Of a DNA stretch of 32,541 bases, positions 17,401 through 24,868 are shown piece after piece. The stretch is from [Zimmermannella] alba NBRC 15616. Lineage in GTDB: Bacteria; Actinomycetota; Actinomycetes; Actinomycetales; Microbacteriaceae. Every line of letters begins with the position of its first letter. Position 1 is the first letter of the stretch. The DNA lies in contig NZ_BCSO01000017.1 in NCBI RefSeq assembly GCF_001570905.1, forward strand, positions 1-32,541, read 5' to 3'. The notes under the pieces were generated by a model. That model saw only the letters and a list, made by a program, of their open reading frames with translations, was not told the DNA's origin and did no database searches. The translations under genes were made by a program, and so were the position numbers.

Positions 17401-18500
17401 TGCGAGACCGCCTCGATCGGCAGGCGCTGCACCTTCGCCTTCGTCGAGTACCGCGAGATGCGGGCCGTGCCCGCGTCGATCACATACGCGATACCGGGGA
17501 CCGTAAGACTTGTCTCGGCCACGTTCGTGGCGAGCACGACGCGGCGGCGGATGCCGGGCGTCCGGGACCGTTCGAACACGCGATGCTGGTCTGCTGCCGA
17601 GAGGCGGCCGAAGAGGGGGAGCACTTCGGTCAGTTCGCCCCCGCGCTGACGGGCAAGGTGCCCGCGGATGGCATCCTCGGCATCCCGAATCTCCTGCTCA
17701 CCGGGCAAGAATACGAGCACATCGCCCGGCTCCTCGCGGGCAAGCTCGTCAAGCGCATCCGTGATGCCTTCGAAGAGATCGCGCTCGGGTGTGCGCTTTG
17801 GGGCATCGTCGTCAATGTCGTCCCCACCGTCGACCTCGTCGGCAACGAGCGGTCGGTAGCGGATTTCAACGGGGAAGGTGCGGCCCGACACCTCAATAAT
17901 CGGCGCGGGTTCGAGTTCGCCGCCCGGGGTGCGGGGGAGCGCGAAATGCTTCACGAAGGATTCCGGGTCAATCGTCGCCGAGGTGATGATGACCTTGAGA
18001 TCGGGGCGCTTCGGGAGGATGCGCTTGAGGTACCCGAGGAGGAAGTCGATGTTGAGGCTTCGCTCGTGCGCCTCGTCGATGATGATCGTGTCGTAGGCCT
18101 TGAGGAGCCGGTCGCGATGGATCTCGTTGAGGAGGATGCCATCGGTCATGAGCTTGATGCGGGTTTCGGCGCTCACCTGGTCGGTGAAGCGCACCTGATA
18201 GCCGACGAGACCACCAAGCTCCGAGCCGAGCTCCTCCGCGATGCGCTCCGCGATCGTGCGGGCCGCAATACGGCGCGGCTGCGTGTGGCCGATCATCGTG
18301 CGGCCAAGCTCAAGACAAATCTTCGGCAGCTGCGTCGTCTTTCCCGAACCGGTTTCACCCGCGACGATGACGACCTGATGCTCGCGGATTGCGTCCGCGA
18401 TTTCCTCGCGCAGCTGCGAGACAGGAAGCTCCGGCGGATAGCTGATGATCGGGCGTGGCGCGGTGGCCTCGTCCGATTGCGGCGCGGGGAACTTCGTCAT
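14463..18500 (-). CDS. hrpA: ATP-dependent RNA helicase HrpA
   Basis: A 1345-residue DEAH-box helicase, within the usual length for bacterial HrpA, which in other bacteria acts on mRNA and on stalled or collided ribosomes. Motif I GETGSGKTT (48-56), motif II DEAH (141-144), motif III SAT (173-175) and motif VI QRSGRSGRTRPG are present, followed by the helicase-associated winged-helix and OB-fold regions. The long C-terminal half carries the HrpA-specific DUF3418 region, including FDWQVPGLRAELVTALLKSLPK. The ATG at 18500 has GGAGG 5 nt upstream. It is divergent from the aldo/keto reductase, with only 50 bp between the start codons. The 102-bp gap to the symporter has only a weak hairpin. Confidence 0.96.
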   Translation of the reverse strand: MTKFPAPQSDEATAPRPIISYPPELPVSQLREEIADAIREHQVVIVAGETGSGKTTQLPKICLELGRTMIGHTQPRRIAARTIAERIAEELGSELGGLVGYQVRFTDQVSAETRIKLMTDGILLNEIHRDRLLKAYDTIIIDEAHERSLNIDFLLGYLKRILPKRPDLKVIITSATIDPESFVKHFALPRTPGGELEPAPIIEVSGRTFPVEIRYRPLVADEVDGGDDIDDDAPKRTPERDLFEGITDALDELAREEPGDVLVFLPGEQEIRDAEDAIRGHLARQRGGELTEVLPLFGRLSAADQHRVFERSRTPGIRRRVVLATNVAETSLTVPGIAYVIDAGTARISRYSTKAKVQRLPIEAVSQASANQRSGRSGRTRPGIAIRLYSERDFESRSEFTDPEILRTNLASVILQALELGLGGLESFPFLQPPDPRGVKDGLDLLKELGALAHAAQGPRRKGGRRGEQQEPGQQLSLTRVGRDLARLPIDPRYGRMVIESKRHDVARDVLIIVAGLTVQDIRERPLAERQKADGLHARFTDPTSDFLTLINLWNYLEAKSKELSSSAFRRLCRDEFLNFLRFREWQDVFRQLRQLAKPLGLKVERPAGDDEPGARADAIHRSLLAGLLSHIGLRDAVRRDYQGARNTRFLVFPGSGLAKSNADAVMAAELVETSRLFARTVAVIDPAWAEELAGPLAKRRHSDPHWELKMGQAVALEQVTLYGVPIVRDRRVQLARYDQSWARDLFIRHALVGGEWTARHQFDRANTQLRKELARLEERTRRRDVIGDDEDQVFAFYDERLPAHIVSQASFDKWWREAKQHTSELLTMRKSDLVEDDDAVAEDADQYPLEWRQGDQRLKLRYRFDPGADDDGVTVQVPLPLLARLDPVGFDWQVPGLRAELVTALLKSLPKAIRRNFVPAADWARKVLETPVDLGGGRGTVALGEVHAHRSADLPGAFDDTLRYVLERAGGIRFDTSEFDWAKVPAHLRVRFRVLDDSGRELGAGKELPELQQRLKKAAEASLVRATNARAKGAKPGPAAVHAGGPQDAAITAPAELEQHGLTAWPLDEIPHVVDLKRKGGVIRAYPTLKLAKGGKVDLTVVTTAEDQAREHPKAVRRLLAASIPTPVSYVQSHLTAPEKLLLAASPYSSVQALLDDLVLAIAEDTLAREATGLVLTRTEFERIQDALNARVVDELFTQAQLLATTMKAWREAEAALKGANHISVLPSLTDARSQIEQLIRPGFVRDAGLERLRHYPRYLRALTARLEKLRSDAGPERAGLQQIQQAIGLYEAAGGTLPLEPEAPASIRHARWLLEEFRVSLFAQNLGTAETVSLKRIRQALAE

Positions 18501-18538
18501 GGAGCCTCCATCCTAGGAGTCTCACCGGCGGGGCCTGG

Positions 18539-18544
18539 TAGAAC
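18539..18544 (+). promoter_or_regulatory. Candidate leaderless -10 of the aldo/keto reductase gene
   Basis: TAGAAC, 6 nt before the ATG at 18551. The last base is not T, so the match is weaker than at the other genes. Confidence 0.3.
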
Positions 18545-18550
18545 GGGCGT

Positions 18551-19387
18551 ATGACGAAGATCCCCGACATGATGCTGCATGACGGCAACACCATCCCCCA
18601 GCTGGGCGTTGGCGTGTTCAAGGTCGCTCCGGAAGAGACCGAACGCGTGGTGACGGATGCCCTGGAAATCGGCTATCGCCACATCGACACCGCCCGCATC
18701 TACGGCAATGAGGAGGGCGTTGGTAAAGCCATCAAGCACTCCGGTATCGCCCGCGACGAGCTGTTTGTGACGACGAAGCTCTGGAACGACGACCACGGTG
18801 CCGCAACGACGCGCCCGGCCCTCGAGAAGAGCCTTGAACGTCTCGGCCTCGACCACGTTGACCTCTACCTCATCCACTGGCCGGCACCCGAGCAGGGCCT
18901 CGCCATCCCGACGTGGGAAGAAATGATCGAGCTGCGTGAGGCTGGTCTTGCCACCTCGATCGGTGTCTGCAACTTCCTGCCCGAGCACCTCGAGCCGCTG
19001 CTGGGCGCAACCGACGAGGCCCCGGTCGTCGACCAGATCGAGCAGCACCCGTACCTACAGCAGCCGGAGCTGCGTCGCCTCCTTGAGCGCAACGAGATTC
19101 GCACCGAGGCGTGGGCGCCGATCGGTCAGGCGAACGAGGCTCTCCTTGCTGAACGTGCCATCGTGGATGCGGCCAACGCGCACGGCAAGACGCCGGCACA
19201 GACGATCCTCCGCTGGCACATCCAGCGCGGCACGGTCATCTTCCCGAAATCGACGCACAAGGAGCGTCTCCAGGAGAACTTCGAGCTCTTCGGCTTCGAG
19301 CTCACGAACGAGGAGATGGACGCCATCACCGCGCTCGACAAGGGTGAAGAGGGCCGCCTCTTCACGCACCCGCGCGACCTTAACTAG
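18551..19387 (+). CDS. Aldo/keto reductase
   Basis: A 278-residue NADPH-dependent oxidoreductase with a TIM-barrel fold, close to the 2,5-diketo-D-gluconate reductase-like group (AKR5). The catalytic tetrad is visible: D46 and Y51 in YRHIDTARIYGNE, K76 in TTKLWN and H109 in LYLIHWP. The cofactor-binding IFPKSTHKERLQEN motif and the QIEQHPYLQQ strand are typical. It probably reduces aldehydes or ketones in the cytoplasm; the natural substrate is not predictable. No Shine-Dalgarno sequence precedes the ATG; TAGAAC lies 6 nt upstream. It has its own terminator. Confidence 0.93.
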   Translation: MTKIPDMMLHDGNTIPQLGVGVFKVAPEETERVVTDALEIGYRHIDTARIYGNEEGVGKAIKHSGIARDELFVTTKLWNDDHGAATTRPALEKSLERLGLDHVDLYLIHWPAPEQGLAIPTWEEMIELREAGLATSIGVCNFLPEHLEPLLGATDEAPVVDQIEQHPYLQQPELRRLLERNEIRTEAWAPIGQANEALLAERAIVDAANAHGKTPAQTILRWHIQRGTVIFPKSTHKERLQENFELFGFELTNEEMDAITALDKGEEGRLFTHPRDLN

Positions 19388-19440
19388 TTGCGCCCTCTCT
19401 CTGTGACGGTTCACGCAGGCGAGCGAGCGTTGCAGCGGAA

Positions 19441-19479
19441 ACGGGCGTGGGGCACCGGCTCTCCGGTGGCCACGCCCGT
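19441..19479 (+). terminator. Terminator of the aldo/keto reductase gene
   Basis: ACGGGCGTGG (19441-19450) pairs with CCACGCCCGT (19470-19479), and the inner CACCGG with CCGGTG around a CTCT loop. It lies 53 nt past the stop. Confidence 0.7.
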
Positions 19480-19545
19480 GTTGTCGGTAACGCGGAAGGC
19501 CGGCACACCGCTTGTGCGAGAACGCGCGTCGGAGGCGACGAATTT

Positions 19546-19566
19546 CGTGCATTCAGGGTTTGCACG
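19546..19566. promoter_or_regulatory. Inverted repeat CGTGCA-9-TGCACG
   Basis: Perfect 6-bp arms sit just upstream of TATTCA (19568-19573), a possible -10 for the surface metallophosphoesterase. The position suits an operator, but no cognate regulator is known. Confidence 0.35.
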
Positions 19567-19598
19567 GTATTCATGTCCTCGTCGCGTCTGATCAATGC

Positions 19599-19660
19599 CC
19601 TCGGAGTTGGCTGGGAGAGCTCGTATGAGCGTCCCCACTCTCATCCCCACAACTCCGAGG
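19599..19660 (+). promoter_or_regulatory. Structured 5' UTR pairing with the ribosome-binding site
   Basis: CCTCGGAGTTG (19599-19609) is perfectly complementary to CAACTCCGAGG (19650-19660). Inside, GAGAG (19615-19619) can pair with CTCTC (19638-19642) and GCTC-GTAT-GAGC (19619-19630) forms an alternative apical hairpin. The right arm includes most of the GAGGAG Shine-Dalgarno sequence (19657-19662) of the gene starting at 19668, so the fold would hide the ribosome-binding site. Confidence 0.55.
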
Positions 19661-19667
19661 AGTTTCT

Positions 19668-21917
19668 GTGCCATTCGCCACCCACGCCCGCAAGCTCATG
19701 CTGGCGGGACTTGCAACACTTGCGACAGTCGTCGGAATCGCCGCCCCACCCAGCGTTGAGACCGAAGCCGTCCAGGCCGCTGAAATCGCACCCGTCCCGA
19801 GCTGCGACGCCCCCGCCTCGCGATTCTCGATGGCCGTGCTGCCGGACACGCAGTTCTACTCGCGTTACGCAGCACCTGAAACTGGTGACCAGTACACGAA
19901 CCGCTACGGATCGCAGCCGTTTGCCGCGCAGACGCAGTGGATCGTCGACAATGCCGCCACCTACGACACCCGCTTCACGATGCACCTCGGTGACGTTGTC
20001 GACCAGGTCAACCACCCCGAGCAGTGGCAGGTTGCGAGCGACGCCATGGAGAAACTGGAGGATGCGGGGCAACCGTACTCAATCCTCGCTGGTAACCACG
20101 ACGTTGACGGTTCCTCCACCCCCTACGACACCTACACGTCGTACTTCAGTAAGAACCGCGCGGAGCAGAACTCGACCTTCCTTGAGCGCGACCCGCAGAC
20201 CGGCGGCCACGAGGCACACCTGCTCAACGTCGACGGTCAGGACTTCCTCATTCTCAGTCTCTCGTGGGACGCCAACCAGGCTGGGCTCGACTGGGCTGAG
20301 GGCATCCTCAAGCGTTACCCGGGTGTCCCCACCATCCTCAACTCCCACCAGCTCATCAACGTCGCCGATGACGCGATCACGCCGATCCCAACCGACTTTG
20401 GTGAGCGCGTCTGGAACCAGCTCATCGCCCCGTACGATCAGGTCTTCCTCACCTTCAACGGCCACCACCACGGTGCGACGGAGTGGACCCGCACGAACAA
20501 CGCCGGCAACCCCGTGCACCAGGTCCTCATGGACTACCAGATGGCGTACGCCGGTGGTAACGGGTACATGGGTCTCGTCGAGTTCGACCTCACGAACGGC
20601 GTCATCTCGCAGACCTCGTTCTCACCGTGGGTGATGGAGAAGCCGGCCGAGGTGCTCGTGCCGGAAGACCAGGCCGTCCTTGACGGCGCGGGCCAGTCGT
20701 TCTCGATTCCCTTCGACTTCAAGAGCCGCTTCCCGAACCTTGTGACGGGTGCTGCCCAAGATGCCTGCGCAACCGGCCAGCTCCGCGACTACATTGCGCA
20801 GAACTACCAGGCCCCGGCACCGCGTGAACACACGTCTGCGACCGGCCCCGAGGACTACGTCAAGGTTGACGGCACGGTCGCCCACTGGATCATGCCGACC
20901 GACCAGGCTGACGGCACCGTCGCCCCGGTGGGTGCCACCGTCGAGGACATCGCGGGTGGCAACACCTTCACCCGTCAGCCGATCAACGAGGACGGCATCG
21001 TCGGCGCTGCCGAGGATGACGTCACGTGGACCACGAGTCACCACCCGCTTTCGGCCAACTTCGGCGGCGTGTGCTTCGACGACGCCAACAAGAACATCAA
21101 CACGGCGAGCTACTTCGAGACCGCCGCTGGCGCACCCATCAACGATGACACGTTCCCGAACGGCTACACGCTCGAAACCTTCGTGAAGATCAGCCCCGAG
21201 TTCACCGTCGAGAACAACGCGTGGATGGCATGGCTGAGCCGCGACGGCAAGCGTGGTGAACTCCCCGGGTACATGGGCGGCGACGCCGACGAACCGCCGA
21301 TGGCCTTCGCCTTCTCGACGCTCAAGGAAGTGCAGTACTCCTTCGCTGACACACAGAACCCGCCGCGCGACCCCTCTGCGTGGTCTGGCGAGATCGTGAA
21401 CACGGACCAGTGGATGCACCTCGCGGTCGTGAACGACCCGGCAACGAAGGAAACCGTCATGTATGTCGACGGTGTGCCGGTGCTCCGCAACTCGACCGAC
21501 ACGATTGGCCTCGCCGCGATCAACGAACTCCCGTGGGTGATGGGTGCAGGCTCCTACGCGGGCGCACGCCAGTCAGGCTTCATCGGCTGCATCGGTGAAA
21601 CCCGCATCGTTGACCACCCGATTGACCAGGAGCAGTGGCTCACCGCGCGTGCCCCGGTTGTCGCGCCCCCGAGCCCAACTGACACCGCATCGCCAGTTCC
21701 GGTCGAACCCACCTCGCCGATGCCTTCGGCAACGCCGGGCACTGACTCGAGTGCAGCTCCGGCCGATGAAGTAGTTGAGGCAGCGGACGGTGACCTTGCC
21801 GGAACCGGTCAAGCACTCGGTACCTTCGGGCTCATTGTCTCCATCGTGTCGGCCATCGCCGTGGTGTTCGGTTTGATGCTCCTGCGCCGCCGACAGCTGC
21901 GAAACGACGCAGAATAG
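19668..21917 (+). CDS. Cell-wall-anchored metallophosphoesterase with LamG-like domain
   Basis: A 749-residue surface protein. A signal peptide (1-38, ending AVQAA) is followed by a calcineurin-like phosphoesterase domain (about 52-330) with the metal-binding motifs LPDTQFY (D60), HLGDVVD (D109), GNHDVD (142-147), NSHQL and GHHHG. A LamG/concanavalin-like domain (about 440-650) contains WMHLAVVND and MYVDGVPVLRN. A Pro/Ser/Thr-rich stalk (about 655-700) leads to the sorting signal LAGTG (710-714), a hydrophobic helix and RRRQLRNDAE. LAxTG is the sequence recognised by class E sortases of actinobacteria. The substrate is unknown; an extracellular phosphodiester or phosphomonoester, perhaps for phosphate supply, is likely. 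The GTG start has GAGGAG 5 nt upstream, lying in a hairpin. Confidence 0.9.
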   Translation: MPFATHARKLMLAGLATLATVVGIAAPPSVETEAVQAAEIAPVPSCDAPASRFSMAVLPDTQFYSRYAAPETGDQYTNRYGSQPFAAQTQWIVDNAATYDTRFTMHLGDVVDQVNHPEQWQVASDAMEKLEDAGQPYSILAGNHDVDGSSTPYDTYTSYFSKNRAEQNSTFLERDPQTGGHEAHLLNVDGQDFLILSLSWDANQAGLDWAEGILKRYPGVPTILNSHQLINVADDAITPIPTDFGERVWNQLIAPYDQVFLTFNGHHHGATEWTRTNNAGNPVHQVLMDYQMAYAGGNGYMGLVEFDLTNGVISQTSFSPWVMEKPAEVLVPEDQAVLDGAGQSFSIPFDFKSRFPNLVTGAAQDACATGQLRDYIAQNYQAPAPREHTSATGPEDYVKVDGTVAHWIMPTDQADGTVAPVGATVEDIAGGNTFTRQPINEDGIVGAAEDDVTWTTSHHPLSANFGGVCFDDANKNINTASYFETAAGAPINDDTFPNGYTLETFVKISPEFTVENNAWMAWLSRDGKRGELPGYMGGDADEPPMAFAFSTLKEVQYSFADTQNPPRDPSAWSGEIVNTDQWMHLAVVNDPATKETVMYVDGVPVLRNSTDTIGLAAINELPWVMGAGSYAGARQSGFIGCIGETRIVDHPIDQEQWLTARAPVVAPPSPTDTASPVPVEPTSPMPSATPGTDSSAAPADEVVEAADGDLAGTGQALGTFGLIVSIVSAIAVVFGLMLLRRRQLRNDAE

Positions 21918-21947
21918 TCGCAGAGGCGATAGCGCCGCAGGTGTAAA

Positions 21948-21990
21948 ACGGGGTGTGCCCCATGCTGTTGAGGCATGGGGCACACCCCGT
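21948..21990. terminator. Bidirectional terminator between the phosphoesterase and pmt genes
   Basis: A perfect 18-bp stem (21948-21965 with 21973-21990) with a TGTTGAG loop lies 30 nt after the plus-strand stop. The minus strand continues with TTTTAC, giving a short T-tract for the mannosyltransferase gene. Confidence 0.8.
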
Positions 21991-22084
21991 GACACGTGCT
22001 GACAGCCACCACGGCGTTCTGCTCTCAAGATCAGAGATGCTCGTGTTTTCTCGAGGCGCCGAGGTCAACGGCGACGGCTGGTGG

Positions 22085-23923
22085 CTATTTCCAGGTAGGA
22101 AGCCACTGCGTGAGACGCCAGTAGCTGTCCGGGATCTGGATGCCGGTCCAGATCGGGTAGAAGAGCGCCGAGACGAGCGTGACGACGCCGATACCGATGA
22201 ACAGGACGGCGAGGCTCGCGGTGCGGAGCGAACGCGGATCGTCCTTCGTGCCCACAATCGTTCGCACGACTTCGACGATCGCGAGCACCATGAACCCGAG
22301 CATGACGATCGCGTAGAAGTGGAACACCGCCTGGCGTTCGAGCACGGCAAGCCAGGGTAGGTAGCCCGCGCCGTAGCCGACGAGGATCATGCCGGCGCGC
22401 CAGCTCGGGCGGCGGAACTGCAGCACGAGCAGCACAAGAATCGCGGCCGTCCCGATCCACCAGATGAGCGGGTTTGAGATCGAGTTGATGGCCTCGACGC
22501 AGAGCTCTTCCGTGCAGCCCGAGCCGTCACCGGCCTTGAAGTAGTCGTACGAGAACGCGGTCGGGCGGGCAAGGAACGGCCAGCCGAGCGGCGAGGACTG
22601 GTACGGGTGCGTCGCGTCGAGCGTGGTGTGGAACTTGTAGGCCTCCACCTGGTAGTGCCAGAGGCTTTGCAGGGGGAGCGGCACCCACGAGAGCAAGCCC
22701 TCCCATGCCTTGCCGGGCTGCTCGGCCCAGGTGCGGTAGTAGCCGCCGGTCGTGGTGAGCCACGGAATCCAGGTGGCCAGGTAGATGGCTGCGGCGAGCG
22801 GGATCGTGAGGATGAACGAGATGGGGCCCTGCATGAGGATGCCGGCGCTCGCCCAGAGGGTGACGCCCTGGCGGCGGCGCTCGAGCAGGTCAATCACGAG
22901 CGAGTAGACGCAGAAGGCAGCAAGGAAGTAGAGGCCTGACCACTTCACGGCGCTGGCGCACGCGAACGCGGCCGCTGCGGCCATGAGCCAGGGGCGGTTC
23001 CACAGGCGCGGGCCCCAGTTTGGGCCGCGCCGTGCTTCGGCAGGGGCCTCCATTGTGGAGGACACAGGGGCTGGCGTCGGCTCACCGTTGAGCGGCGCAT
23101 CCTGTGCGAGCCACCATGTCCTAACCCCCGCCGCAATCTTTGCCCGCTGGTCGTCGCGGTCATAGAGCATGAACAGGAACCCGAGCAGCACGAACATGAC
23201 GAGGATGCCGTCGAGGATCGTGATGCGGCTGAGCACGATCGCGTGACCGTCGATCGCGATGAGGAACGCAGCGAAGGCCGCCCACGGTACCGAGCGGAAC
23301 ATCCGCTTGGCGATGAACCACACGAGCGCGACCGTCGCGAGGCCCGCGAGTGCGACCGTGATGCGCCAGCCGAAGGCGTTGTCGGCGCCAACGATGAGCA
23401 TGCCGAGGCCGATGAGGAGCTTGCCGAGCGGGGGGTGGACGACGTAGGAGGCTTCGCTCGAGTACGTGTTCGGGTCGCCCTTCGCCCAGGCGTCGTTTGC
23501 GCCTTCCGGCCAGCTGCCCTCATAGCCGAGGTGCACGAGCGACCAGGAGTCCTTCACGTAGAAGGTCTCGTCGAAGACGAGCTTCATTGGGTGGTCGATG
23601 GCGAGAAATCGTGTCAGCACGGCGACGAGCATGACGAGACCGAAGAGGACCCATTCGACCCAGCGCGCGGCCGCGGGCGTTGCCGTGAAGGCTGCCCACT
23701 TCTCGTCGAACCAGCTGCCGGTGGCGCGGACGGTGTCGTTGAGACGTGCCGTGAGGAGCGTCGTCTCGCGCTCCTCTGCGGGGCGAGGCTCGGCGGCGGT
23801 GGTGTCGTCGGCAGCGGTCTCGGGCTCCGGCTCGAGCGGGGTCTCGGCGGAGCGCTCCTCGTGCGCATCGCGGAACTCAGGCTCGAGGGCGTCGGGATCA
23901 AGCGTCGGATTCGTCTCGGTCAC
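22085..23923 (-). CDS. pmt: Dolichyl-phosphate-mannose-protein mannosyltransferase family protein
   Basis: A polytopic membrane glycosyltransferase (612 residues from the GTG at 23923) related to Rv1002c of M. tuberculosis, which transfers mannose from polyprenyl-phosphate-mannose to Ser/Thr of secreted proteins. An acidic, disordered N-terminus (1-60) precedes about eleven membrane segments. The essential acidic pair of the first outer loop is visible in KLVFDETFYVKDSW (D118/E119), as are HPPLGK and AIDGHAIVLSRITILDG. An extra Pro/Ala-rich loop is present near residue 290. Start: the GTG at 23923 lies 7 nt after TAGCAT (23936-23931, minus), giving a leaderless transcript; ATG at 23932 is the alternative. 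It is divergent from rsmI, the same pairing as Rv1002c/Rv1003. Confidence 0.93.
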   Translation of the reverse strand: MTETNPTLDPDALEPEFRDAHEERSAETPLEPEPETAADDTTAAEPRPAEERETTLLTARLNDTVRATGSWFDEKWAAFTATPAAARWVEWVLFGLVMLVAVLTRFLAIDHPMKLVFDETFYVKDSWSLVHLGYEGSWPEGANDAWAKGDPNTYSSEASYVVHPPLGKLLIGLGMLIVGADNAFGWRITVALAGLATVALVWFIAKRMFRSVPWAAFAAFLIAIDGHAIVLSRITILDGILVMFVLLGFLFMLYDRDDQRAKIAAGVRTWWLAQDAPLNGEPTPAPVSSTMEAPAEARRGPNWGPRLWNRPWLMAAAAAFACASAVKWSGLYFLAAFCVYSLVIDLLERRRQGVTLWASAGILMQGPISFILTIPLAAAIYLATWIPWLTTTGGYYRTWAEQPGKAWEGLLSWVPLPLQSLWHYQVEAYKFHTTLDATHPYQSSPLGWPFLARPTAFSYDYFKAGDGSGCTEELCVEAINSISNPLIWWIGTAAILVLLVLQFRRPSWRAGMILVGYGAGYLPWLAVLERQAVFHFYAIVMLGFMVLAIVEVVRTIVGTKDDPRSLRTASLAVLFIGIGVVTLVSALFYPIWTGIQIPDSYWRLTQWLPTWK

Positions 23924-23930
23924 GCACGCC

Positions 23931-23936
23931 ATGCTA
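23931..23936 (-). promoter_or_regulatory. Candidate leaderless -10 of pmt
   Basis: TAGCAT (TANNNT) on the minus strand, 7 nt before the GTG at 23923-23921. Confidence 0.45.
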
Positions 23937-23981
23937 GGCGGCCGAGGCATCCAGACCCGGCGTTCCACGGCTGAATCGTGG

Positions 23982-23987
23982 GATCAT
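23982..23987 (+). promoter_or_regulatory. Possible leaderless -10 of rsmI
   Basis: GATCAT lies 6 nt before the ATG at 23994. It lacks the first T of TANNNT, but no Shine-Dalgarno sequence is present either. Confidence 0.25.
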
Positions 23988-23993
23988 CGGCAC

Positions 23994-24815
23994 ATGATCA
24001 TCCTCGCGGGTACCCCGATCGGCAATCTCGGCGACGCCTCGTCGCGACTGATCGACACGCTTCGGGGTGCAGACCTTGTCGCCTGCGAAGACACGCGAAC
24101 GACCGCCCACCTGCTCAAGCTTCTTGGCGTTCAGGAGCGGCCGAAGCTCATTGCCCTTCACGAACACAATGAGGATGCGCTCGCGGAGGAGCTCGTCGAG
24201 CGTGCCCGCGAGCTGGACATCGTCGTCGTGACGGATGCCGGGATGCCGGGAATCTCGGACCCCGGATACCCGATCGTGGCGAAAGCCGCCGAGCGCGATG
24301 TGACGGTCACCTCGGTGCCGGGGCCGACCGCCGTAATTACCGCACTCGCGCTCTCGGGTCTTCCCACCGACCGCTTCTGTTTTGACGGGTTCGTGCCGCG
24401 CAAGGCAGGGGAGCGGCAGCGCTTCCTCGACCGCCTGGGTGCCGAAGAGCGCACCGCGATCATGTACGAGTCGCCGCACCGTCTTGCTGACACGATTGAG
24501 CAGATGGCGGCGCTCTGGGGTGACACGCGCCGCATCGCCGTCTGCCGCGAGCTCACGAAGCTGCACGAAGAGATCCGACGCGGAACCCCCGCATCCCTTC
24601 TCGAATGGGCACGTGCTGGCGTGCGCGGTGAGATCGTCATCGTCGTCGAAGGTCGGGGTGCAGAAGCGATGTCGCCAGAAGCTGCGCTCGCCCGCGTCGA
24701 AGAGCTCGTCGAGAGCGGCACGCGCCTCAAGGATGCGGCTGCTGAAGTCGCCGAGGTGACCGGTCTCTCCAAGCGTGAGCTGTACGAAGCAGCCCTCCGG
24801 AACCGCGATCGCTAG
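23994..24815 (+). CDS. rsmI: 16S rRNA (cytidine(1402)-2'-O)-methyltransferase
   Basis: A 273-residue methyltransferase of the tetrapyrrole-methylase fold that 2'-O-methylates C1402 in the decoding centre of 16S rRNA using S-adenosylmethionine. Family motifs are GTPIGNLGD (6-14), CEDTR (31-35), DAGMPGISDPG (81-91) and PGPTA (109-113). The frame is open far upstream, but the conserved protein begins at MIILAGTPIGN, and the upstream part overlaps pmt on the other strand. 70 bp separates its start from the divergent pmt start, and 53 bp separates its end from metG. Confidence 0.96.
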   Translation: MIILAGTPIGNLGDASSRLIDTLRGADLVACEDTRTTAHLLKLLGVQERPKLIALHEHNEDALAEELVERARELDIVVVTDAGMPGISDPGYPIVAKAAERDVTVTSVPGPTAVITALALSGLPTDRFCFDGFVPRKAGERQRFLDRLGAEERTAIMYESPHRLADTIEQMAALWGDTRRIAVCRELTKLHEEIRRGTPASLLEWARAGVRGEIVIVVEGRGAEAMSPEAALARVEELVESGTRLKDAAAEVAEVTGLSKRELYEAALRNRDR

Positions 24816-24855
24816 CGCGTTCGTCATCAAGGGCCGGGATGTCCGAGGTGCCGCC

Positions 24856-24861
24856 TAGGAT
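24856..24861 (+). promoter_or_regulatory. Candidate leaderless -10 of metG
   Basis: TAGGAT, then GGTTGCC (7 nt), then the ATG at 24869. No Shine-Dalgarno sequence is seen. Confidence 0.5.
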
Positions 24862-24868
24862 GGTTGCC

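Noticed and set aside
16395-18554. Plus-strand open frame of about 720 codons opposite hrpA
   Set aside because: Arg/Glu-rich antisense shadow; hrpA on the minus strand has all helicase motifs.
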